From Piezodorus guildinii (taxonomy: Eukaryota; Arthropoda; Insecta; Hemiptera; Pentatomidae): DNA of 64,000 bases. Position 1 is the first letter of the stretch, and the number at the start of each line of letters is the position of its first letter. Under the pieces are notes generated by a model that saw only the letters and a program-made list of their open reading frames with translations, made no database searches and was not told the DNA's origin. A program made the position numbers and the translations under genes. The DNA is taken from assembly GCA_023052935.1 (NCBI GenBank), contig CM041294.1, positions 13,751,791-13,815,790 on the forward strand. Direction: 5' to 3'. Shown piece after piece: positions 55,905 through 64,000 of this stretch.

Positions 55905-56790
55905 ACTTTCACTTACTATATATAGTAAGGGAAAGTATTGCGATCGTGAAAATTTTCGAATTGCAGTTTTCAACGGAATTACACATTTTAGGGTTCCCCG
56001 AGCCCAAATAACCAAGTCCCGCAAAAAGGTCTGTGTGTGTTAACTCCCGGGCGGAAACGGTAAGTCCTATGAAACTGAAATTTCATATTTAAGAAAAATA
56101 TACGCCCGAGACGTTACAAATCCTTTTTCATCAAAATGAGCTTACCAGAAGAGCAACTTTATACCATGCATTTTGCACCTTTTTTCGATTTTCTCGAAAA
56201 CGGTTCCGAAGATTTTGATTAAACTCGCTATATCTATGTAAAATTTGATAGGTTTAAACGTGATGTAGGTTTCATTCTGATTAAGATGGTTTGACATGGC
56301 TTAAATGCCGATATTATAAATTTTCTTTATCTAAAGTACCTTTAATTGTGTAGATTATATAAAAATAACTATATTATCTTGTTACCACTGATGAAAAACA
56401 GCTAAATATGCAAGTTGAGCGAATTTGAAAAGCAACTAAAGGAGAAAACTAAAAACATATTTTTTAATGCAATTTTTTGTTTTTGAACATAAGAACAGTA
56501 ACATACATGTATGATATATCGTTAGAAAGCTAAGGATTTTAGAAAAAAGATTATCTTATACTTAAGCTTTTTAAAGTTAATAGAGAGTGATGAAAAGAAG
56601 ATCAAACTAACTGATTATTTTAGATAACAATATAATAGATTTTTTAATAAAACACGTTTCTATATCAATTTAATTTAATTAATTCTTTAATAGTTTCAAA
56701 TATTTTTATTTCTAACTGTATTTGTAAATTCTTTCATTGTTTTTAAAAATGGAGGTAAGTGAATGTCGTGTGTTGCCCGCACCAGATTTT
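55905..56790 (-). mobile_element. ~880 bp repeat (Helentron-like), full length
   Basis: Starts TTACTTTCACTTACTATATA at 55904 with the complete palindrome, (GT)n near 56033, and ends with GGTAAGTGAATGTCGTGTGT and CGCACCAGATTTTT at 56790. A T-rich run precedes its 3' end. Confidence 0.9.
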
Positions 56791-57570
56791 TATTCTACGC
56801 TAAGAAGATGGTACCTTATCAGACTTCCCCACAATCGTTTGATAAAACCATTGTAGTATGTGGTATTCTCCATATCGTTTTAATCAATACTATAAATCGG
56901 ACATACTAAAATATCAAACAGTTTTGATTATAAATTTATTGATGGACCGAAGGAAATAGCTTTGAGTTTTGAATGGATGAGATATTATGTAGTAAAAGCT
57001 AATATAGAAATATAATACATTTTCAGTATAAAAAATAAATAAATATTGATATAGCTATTTCAGGATATCTTATATATATACATAGAAAATGATAACAAAG
57101 TACTCTTGTACTTGTAGTTATCAGTACAAATGTACCTATGAGTGTCTTGGTACCGTCAAACAAGAGAGCAATTAAATCACAGAAATCAATTTTATCTATT
57201 GCTTCATATTTTGTGATTATTGCTCAACAGAATGTTATATTTAATTAATCATCGGTATTAAGAAAAGAAAATTAATATCCCTAAATGAAACGTTATATAG
57301 TGATATACGGATAGGAACTGCTATGGAAATAAAATCGGGGTAATACACCAAATAAGGAAGATTTGGTGATGACTGAAAATATTTCTTTCCAAGGTTTTAA
57401 TTATGATGCTGGATATAAACTGGTTTTTCCATAAACTTTAATTGTAAGGTTGAAGCTTGGAAATAAAATAAATCTTAAAGACACCTCGAATTGAGAGGAT
57501 GTGATTTTTACTCTCGGTCGACTACACACATTATAAAATAATTTTTTTTTTTTTTGTATATCTATTATTT
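56791..57570. other. AT-rich, no recognisable gene
   Basis: No supported feature. Confidence 0.45.
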
Positions 57571-57574
57571 ATTT

Positions 57575-58605
57575 ATTTACAACTGTTTTGATTAATATAT
57601 CTAGTAAATTAGCTGTAAGATAAAAGACATGAAGAGAAACTGCCCATTGGCAGCACTCCAATAGGTCATCTAAACTAGAAGGTCCCGAGGCCATCTTCTT
57701 TTCAGGCGCCTCAGAGGATTATCAGGAATGGAAGAGGAAGCTAGAATTGAAACTAGTGGGTTAAAGTGGGATTGGAGTTTGTCATGGAGGAATTGATACC
57801 TGGTTCGGGCCAAATCAGCTATATAGGGAATATTAAGGTCTTTATGGATGAGCTTATTGGTGACGAAGTAAGGAGCGTTGAGGGTGTTTCGAAGGATTTT
57901 GGATTGTAAGGATTGAAGACGGAAAGAATTTGATGGTTTAGTAGAGCCCCAAAGCTCAACCCGGTAAGTCCAGATAGGTCTTATGATGGTCGTGTAGATG
58001 AGTATTTTGGAGTTAAGTGGAAGGTTAGAGCGTCTGTCTAGTAAGTGTTGAAGTAACCGAAAGCGACGAGCAGCTTCTTGTCGTTTTAGTCTAGTGTGGG
58101 GATTACATGTTAGGCGTTTGTCAAGTAGAAGTCCTTGGTAGCGGATCTGTTCAACTGGAACAAGCGGAATATTATTAAAAGATACTGTTGGTCAGGATGT
58201 CATAGGCTTACGACGAAGGGTAAAGGTTATTTGGTGGGATTTGTTGGAATTTATTTTAATTCGCCAATTCTGACACCATACCTCAAGCTCTCTGATGTGG
58301 GATTGGAGAGTTTGAGAAGCAACTGTTAGATCGTTGTTGACTGATAACACACATGTGTCATCCGCACATGTAGAAAGGAAGATATTAGGATGGGTTGGGA
58401 TATCAGCTGTATAAACTGTGTAAAGAATTGGTCCAAGGATACTGCCTTGAGGAACACCAGCAGACTGAGTAAAAATGGACGAATAGGAACTATTGTTATT
58501 TATTTTAAAGGATCTGTCAGAGAGGTAAGACAGGATAATAAGGAGGAATTTACGAAGTTTGTACAGCAGTCCTGGGTGCCAGACTCGGTCAAAGGTTATA
58601 AAATA
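57575..58605 (-). pseudogene. Jockey-type LINE (family J1), longest copy
   Basis: The minus strand starts at about 58605 with FDRVWHPGLLYKLRKFLLII, then AGVPQGSILGPILYTVYTAD (motif B), CADDTCVLS (motif C, with Cys where Tyr is usual), KINSNKSHQITFTLRRKPMT, a stop, VEQIRYQGLLLDKRLTCNPH, TRLKRQEAARRF and on to the usual C-terminus near 57680. The 3' UTR (GGCAGTTTCTCTTCATGTC) ends at about 57575 in an A-rich tail. It is the only J1 copy here that retains the polymerase active site region, though with a changed residue. Endonuclease and ORF1 missing. Confidence 0.82.
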
Positions 58606-59020
58606 ATAAATTAAAATATATTATGAAGGACTTTTTTACCGATTGATTAATTTTTAATTGTCTATGTACTAAATCCAATCAAAAATTCATATATTCTGTT
58701 TCTATTCGGACAAACCGAGTTGGAGCTTGTAGCATCTGTTATCATATTACTATGTTTTTGACCGGCTGTTTTTCTAAGGCAGCGGTACCTTCAAAAACTA
58801 GCTTTCTTAATAAATATATTTAGTCTATATCTAAACTATATTTAATGATACCATTGGATTTTCTTTCCAAAGGTATCGTGTTTACAAACCGAGAGGTGGC
58901 ATGCAGGGTAAGATTAAACAAGATTCAATTAATACATTATTATAATTATTAACTTACACATATAAATTATATTAATACATTGCTTAGAACTTTGATTTAG
59001 AATACTGAGGGAAATTTTCA
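58606..59020. other. AT-rich, no recognisable gene
   Basis: No supported feature. Confidence 0.45.
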
Positions 59021-59023
59021 CTA

Positions 59024-59370
59024 CTACCAATGCCATACAATATTACAGATACCTTTAAAATCACTAAGTCGGCTGACGGAGGTGGAAATTGTCTCAGGCG
59101 TTCGTTCTAGGCTCTCAGATCTCCAGCTGCTCTCTCTGACCCCCAGACGGACATCCCTTCTTCTAAATGGAACCCGACTCACATCTTCTTGAAGATAACA
59201 CTTGACTGCCATTTTGCAATCTTCTCCTCATCGACGTCACATCGGGCGGAACTGATCTGGGAAGTACCCCAAGCCAGGGGTCCTTTGTCCTAGTGTCTAG
59301 GAAGTTTCCCGAGGTACATATTGCTCCGGGGGCACCATGGAGGTAAACGCCTTTTGATGTTTTGCCAACA
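59024..59370 (-). promoter_or_regulatory. GC-rich island; possible promoter and first exon
   Basis: On the minus strand an ATG in good context (GCAAAATGG at 59212) opens MAVKCYLQEDVSRVPFRRRD, open for 62 codons. Donor-like sites: GAT/GTGAGT after MAVKCYLQED, and AAAG/GTATCTG at about 59047. Upstream lies TGACGTCGATG (CRE-like, about 59240-59230). On the plus strand CACCATGGAGGTAAACG at 59333 also looks like a start followed by a donor. The protein is not recognised; such a short frame could be chance. Confidence 0.3.
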
Positions 59371-59976
59371 AAGGTTCGTTATCTTTAATTGTTTAATATT
59401 AAAATTATTTAATAATGAACTCCCCTCAGTATCCTCAATACGTTACAATATACCATATAGGTAGTTAATGTTTTTGATATCTTATTCTCCTGATTCGAAA
59501 AACGTTTTGGTGTTTCTCTATCTAAAATGAAATAACCAAACTATGGGAGAATTACATATGCATAAGTTGTGATTTTGGTTTATTATTTTCAACAATAAAC
59601 CTTTGTAATAGACCAAAAAAAGAAAAAAAAAAATAGCCTCCTCGACCAAAATTTGAGGACTTGCTTTTCCAGATACGTACAACCGTCTGTCCGATGTCCG
59701 CGGATTTTTTTCGGAGCTATTGGACCATTACTTTTTCAATATTTGGCACAAAAATACCAAGGCATCTAACGATGATCCTAACACCTGTATATCAGCCTAT
59801 TAGTCTAAAAATTGCGACCGATTTCAAATCATTTAATCTAATACGTCAATAGTTTTTTTTTTTTTGAGAAAATTCTTTATATAGTTTTCTTATAAAGAAA
59901 TCTAGTTTACTTATAAAATAAAGAAAAAAAATGGTTTTTCTCATCATTGTCGTCATTGTTCTTTTGTTCTAATATT

Positions 59977-60207
59977 TGTTCGATAATTATCAGGCCGATT
60001 TGCAAAAGAAATTCTTGGATATTTTTTAAAAAAATAAATAAAAGAAATAAAAGAAAAGCGGTAAAATTAAAAGATAATGGAGATGGATATGCATGAAGTT
60101 TGAAAATGGCCCTAGAGGCTGAAACGTCGCGATACTGGAATAAATAAATTGTTTTAAAAAAATATCCAAGAATTTCTTTTGCAAATCGGCCTGATAATTA
60201 TCGAACA
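59977..60207. repeat. Inverted repeat, ~53 bp arms around a ~120 bp core
   Basis: GTTCGATAATTATCAGGCCG / ATTTGCAAAAGAAATTCTTG / GATATTTTTT at 59977-60029 is repeated inverted at about 60157-60207. The core has GGCCCTAGAGGCTGAAACGT near 60104-60123, similar to the right half of the hammerhead-like cores, without a CTGATGA block. Perhaps a solo terminal piece of a Penelope-like element flanked by an inverted duplication. Confidence 0.75.
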
Positions 60208-60469
60208 AAAAAAAATGGTATTTCACACTTAAATTTGCCTTGACTCAGTAAAAGAGTAGAACACAGCGACGAACAAAAAAAATATAAATAATAAATAATA
60301 ATAAGAAAATAAGAAAAGGAAAAAAAAATTGAAATTTTACCCATAAATACGATAAGACTTACTTCTTTTTGAAGAAACAGAAACAAATGTAGAGTGTTTA
60401 AAAATCGCGATGGACGAAAAATAAAAAATAATAATATAATAATAATAACAATAGGCTTAGCGAATCCGA

Positions 60470-60860
60470 AGGTTCGAAGCCGATACCACCGAATTCCGCC
60501 TAAATATACTCGTCCAAGGTTCACCAATTTTTTCTCTAATATTTGACGTAAGGAAAATATTTGATCAATAGTCGAGCGATTCCGCCTAAAACCACATTGG
60601 TAATCTCCGATAATTTCCTCAGCGTATTCCTTGATTCGACTAGTTAGTATTGACGAGAATATTTTATATCATACTGGGAGAAGAGAGATCACACGATAGT
60701 TGTTACAATCCGTCCTCGGTCCTTTTTTGTGAATCGGAATAAGTATTGATTCTTTCCATTCTTAGGGTATTTTTTCATTTCCCAGATCTTTTTAACTAAA
60801 ACATGTATTTTGGAAACGCCAGCTTCTCCACACGCCTTGCTAATTTCACTCGTGATATTA
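60470..60860 (-). pseudogene. RTE-like reverse transcriptase fragment
   Basis: Across two or three frames on the minus strand: EAGVSKIHVLVKKIWEMKK, FRFTKKDRGR (ancestral HKKGDRTDCNNYR-like), SLLPV*YKIFSSILTSRIKE, YAEEIIGDYQCGFRRNRSTI and DQIFSLRQILEKKL. These are fingers/palm motifs 1-2 of an RTE-type LINE, ending before motif A. Frameshifts and stops. Confidence 0.75.
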
Positions 60861-61235
60861 AAAATAAAAAATACGCTCAAAACTCAGGTATTTTAGAAGA
60901 TACAGACATAATTCAAAAGAGTTTTATAATCATTACACCGCGATTTTCGATAACAAATATAACAAAAAAAGATATAAAATTGAAATTATACCAATAAATA
61001 CGGGCATAACTCAGTTATTTTTAAGATAGAGAAAAAAATCTATAGAGTTTCAATTAAATTTAATTCAAGGAATTAAGATAAATTATTTACAAAAAATAAT
61101 AATAATAATAATAATAAACCATACTATAATAATAATCGTGTTTATTTTTTTAAATTTATTTATTTTTTTATCATTATAAATTTTGTAGTCCTGATTCCGA
61201 AAAAAAATTACATTTTTTCTTCTTTGAAAAAATAA
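60861..61235. other. AT-rich with TAA microsatellite
   Basis: (TAA)n at about 61096-61120 and poly-A stretches. Text at 61005-61030 (ACTCAGTTATTTTTAAGATA) resembles 31450-31600. Confidence 0.5.
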
Positions 61236-61829
61236 AAAATCTGGTGCGGGCAACATACGACTTCACTTACCTCCGTTTTTAAAATCGATTAAAGAATTTT
61301 CAAATACAGTAAGAGATCAAAATGAGTGAAACCATTAAAGAATTAGTTAAATGGAATTTCTATAGAAACGTGTGTTTTATTAAAAAATCTATTATATTAT
61401 TATCTAAAATAATCAGTTAGTTTTATGTTTATTTCATCACTCTCTAATAACTTTTAAAAGCTTGTGTATGAGAATATATTTTTTCTAAAATCTTTAGCTT
61501 TCCAACGGTATATCATACATGTATATTACTGCTCTTAAGTTCAAAAACGTAAAATTGCATAGTATAAAGTGCCTCTTTTGGTAAGTTCATTTTGATGAAA
61601 AACGTTTTGTCACGTCACGAGCGTAGAGTTGTCTTAAATATGAAATTTCAGTTTCATAGGACTTGCAGTTTCCGCCCGGGAGTTACCACACACACACACA
61701 GACCTTTTTGCGGGACTTGGTTATTTGGACTCAGGGAACCCTAAAACGTGTATTTCCGTTGAAACTGGAATTCGAAAATTTTCACGATCGCAATACTTCC
61801 CCTTACTATATATAGTAAGTGAAAGTAAA
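61236..61829 (+). mobile_element. ~880 bp repeat with internal deletion
   Basis: 5' half is normal (AAAATCTGGTGCGGGCAACA to CTTTCCAACGGTATATCAT and AAAATTGCAT at 61560), then jumps directly to AGTATAAAGTGCCTCTTTTG, losing ~300 bp; (CA)n near 61687 and the palindrome CTTACTATATATAGTAAG with TGAAAGTAA follow. Confidence 0.9.
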
Positions 61830-61839
61830 AAAGATGAAA

Positions 61840-62460
61840 TAAAATTATATGGGTAACCCTGTTATATAATATTTCGTTTAAAATATCATGATTCAAATGA
61901 CATAATCTCGGTATAAATATTCAGTAATCGACCTAAAAAAAAAATTAAAAAGTAACAACAACAAACCCTGCACTCATATGGTGCCCTTGAAGCTGCTCCT
62001 TCCGCCTTGATTGGCTTGCAATCTTCTCTCCAACACCTGTTCAAACCTTTCCTAACCTACTTCTGTGTGGTCAAGCAGAGGTTTGTTTCTTTTTCTGTTT
62101 CCGCTATTACTGACTTGAAACAGTTGGTTGTGCATCCTTTTTCGGTGCAGGAAATGTTGCAACAGTTAATAGACCACCTCATTCCTTATATAATGGAAAT
62201 CAGAGCGGCACAGCTGTCGCTCAATTAAACGAAACCTCCTGGCGTGAAAACTATTCGTATTGATTTCACAGATCATCGTAACAATACTGAGGAGATGAAA
62301 CATCAGGTTGATTTGAGGTCGCCATTTCAAGATCAGTGGGTGTGGTTTTGGTTCCTATAAACAAATTTTAACACTTCCGTTTCGATTTTGGAATTACTTC
62401 TGATTTCCGAAGGGCCAAGATAGATTGTTTATGTTTTAATATTAAGTTATCGATAATATC
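61840..62460. other. Unassigned with one short frame
   Basis: Plus frame 62007-62228 (IGLQSSLQHLFKPFLTYFCV, FSVSAITDLKQLVVHPFSVQ) is in GC-richer sequence and could be exon or LINE debris; not recognised. Confidence 0.25.
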
Positions 62461-62464
62461 GCAA

Positions 62465-64000
62465 AAAAAAAAAAAACACACGACTTTCAATTACATCCGT
62501 TTTTAAAATCAATTTATGAATTTTTAAATACATTTAGAGATAAAAATAAATTGTTCACTAATTAATTAAATTAATAATAATAATAATATTTATTTATATA
62601 CAATATTTACACGTACATATAGCTACAAATAAGTTTCTTACATGATTCCAGTTATCCTTTTATCATGATAATATAGTTTCAATCATCGTTCGATTTACAT
62701 AATGATAATAATGCAATGTTTTGCTTAAGACAGTAGGAAAAATAACAAAAAAACCTACACTATATAAATTACAATTTTAATTTAAAAGTACATGCTTTAT
62801 TCTTTGTGCGTGTATCTCTTTAGTGAAGTTTTAATGTAATTACCAATTGTAATTTTACTTCCTAAAATTGTTTTGTACGTAGGAACATGTTTATTTTTAA
62901 TCAGTAATACCATTAAACCGTGTAGAGATACGTCTAATACATAAAATTAGATAGTTTAACATACACAATATATTATAAATAATGTCAAATTTATTCGATG
63001 TCAGGTACTGATGAACCATTAATCGAATAAAGATATTAAGCCTTCTACTAGTATAATAAAATTTTTTGACATACTATCGTCAGTATTTTTTATCTCAGAC
63101 ATAATAGATTTGAATTTTGAGATCATATTATTTAAATTAAATAAACTAAATATATTTTTTTATTTCTTTAAAGCATTCTATAATAGAAGGCTCATTTTTA
63201 GGCTTAATATTAATAGTCGCTCACCTGTAAAATGAAAGATTTTGATTTAGCCACATATTCACGACCGCCACAGATATTATTACCTACAACAATCAGTTAG
63301 TTTTATTGGCTTTTCATTACTCTCCATTAACTTTTACAATCATGTGTATAAGATAATATTTTTTCTAAAATCTTTAGCTTTCCAACGGTATATTATTTAT
63401 AAATATTATATTTATATGTTTAAAAACTCAAAAATTGTATTAAAAAAATATTTTCATTCTTTTCTCCTTTAGTTGGTTTTCAAATTTCCTCAACTTTTGT
63501 ATTTAACCGTATTTTATTAACTGTAATAATAATAAACGGGATCACTTGTAGCTGGGTGGCTAGCATAACAGCCTCCTATGCTAAACGTCACGGGTTCAAA
63601 CCCGCGGGTGGTCCTAGGATTTTTCAATGAGAGTAAAAAAATCCTTAGTTATGCCGTTCTTCGGAGTGGACGTTAAAAGGTGGTCCCGTGCCTGTGCGAT
63701 GTCAGGTACTCGTTAAAGATCCCTATCCTAATAAAACCTGGATAGGCAAAATTTAGGACTCCCACTGTAGCATCATCCGATTAGCTATAGTAGCATAAAG
63801 TGACGTAAATAAATAAACAAATAAACAATCAACTCAAATAAGAAGATATGGGGTACTTTTAAGGAAGACAATTTTAAATATCGTAATTTAACCCCTGTTA
63901 AAGTATTTCAATCAGAATGAAACAAACATGATATTAAATACCATTAAATTTAACATCGTTATAGTGAGTTTAAAACAATCCTTACAGCCGTTTTTTAGAA
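62465..64000 (+). mobile_element. ~880 bp repeat, split twice, runs off window
   Basis: 5' end at 62472-62570 (ACACACGACTTTCAATTACA). An unidentified ~720 bp AT-rich stretch beginning (TAA)n interrupts it. It resumes at about 63290 with CAATCAGTTAGTTTTATTGG, CTTTCCAACGGTATATTA, is interrupted again by a SINE, and continues 63831-64000 (GTACTTTTAAGGAAGACAAT, AATTTAACATCGTTATAGTG). The 3' end is beyond the window. Confidence 0.75.
63536..63830 (+). mobile_element. tRNA-derived SINE, copy 3, best preserved
   Basis: Starts GGGATCACTTGTAGCTGGGT (A box TAGCTGGGTGGC) with an intact B box GGGTTCAAACCCG at 63590. Body CTTCGGAGTGGACGTTAAAA, GGTGGTCCCGTGCCTGTGCG, ACCTGGATAGGCAAAATTTA, and tail ACGTAAATAAATAAACAAAT. 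The left half of copy 1 lacks the GGTGGTCCCGTGCC segment that is present here and in copy 2. Inserted into an ~880 bp repeat. Confidence 0.88.

Noticed and set aside
63536..63620. Possible tRNA gene (A and B boxes)
   Set aside because: The sequence downstream of the B box does not form an acceptor stem, three copies share a long non-tRNA body and A-rich tail, and target duplications are present: it is a SINE.
1..64000. Bacterial operons, CRISPR arrays, prophage or rRNA genes
   Set aside because: Nothing of the kind is visible; the composition and transposon content are those of an animal nuclear genome.

Overview
This window looks like a repeat-dominated stretch of an insect (at least arthropod) nuclear genome. 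It is very AT-rich, has many poly-A/T and (AT)n tracts, and contains no bacterial-style gene arrangement. The mix of Tc1/mariner elements, Helitrons, Penelope-like pieces, a tRNA-derived SINE and several LINE types fits an insect; order or species cannot be resolved from the sequence alone. I see no complete, intact host gene. Almost all long reading frames are fragments of transposable elements.

Layout. 0-10 kb: LINE fragments (one LINE nested in another), a deleted mariner, a ~1.9 kb element with ~480 bp inverted arms, and a split LINE 3' end. 10-18 kb: a second deleted mariner, then a nest in which a Helitron holds a nearly complete Tc1-like DD34E element plus a mariner MITE; next come LINE and Penelope-like pieces and a SINE with target duplications. 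19-35 kb: Jockey-type LINE 3' ends on both strands, several copies of an ~880 bp repeat, Penelope-like fragments with hammerhead-ribozyme-like cores, and a GC-rich possible exon near 25 kb. 35-49 kb: a LINE with a restriction-like-endonuclease-type C-terminus inserted into the ~880 bp repeat, three more deleted mariners, a LINE insertion with an 18 bp target duplication, and two tail-to-tail copies of the ~880 bp repeat. 49-64 kb: another Jockey copy, an R1-like LINE split by ~0.8 kb carrying a GC-rich minisatellite, three GC-richer islands with splice-donor-like sequences, an RTE-like reverse transcriptase remnant, and more repeats that run off the window end.

The most interesting material is: (1) the ~880 bp family (about a dozen full or partial copies, roughly 8 kb), with short subterminal inverted repeats, an internal CA microsatellite and a 3' palindrome, as in non-autonomous Helentrons; (2) seven hammerhead-ribozyme-like cores, intact or decayed, in Penelope-like remnants; (3) the Helitron/Tc1/mariner nest, where the Tc1 transposase is broken exactly at its third catalytic codon; (4) five copies of one mariner family, each deleted differently and none with a catalytic core; (5) a cluster of four CAGGTA[A/G] heptamers in 44 bp; and (6) a few GC-rich islands that may be host exons or promoters.

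Gene function here is mostly transposition. Non-autonomous elements (SINE, ~880 bp repeat, MITEs) presumably depended on autonomous relatives elsewhere. Coordinates of repeat edges are read by eye and may be off by several bases unless target duplications are given.
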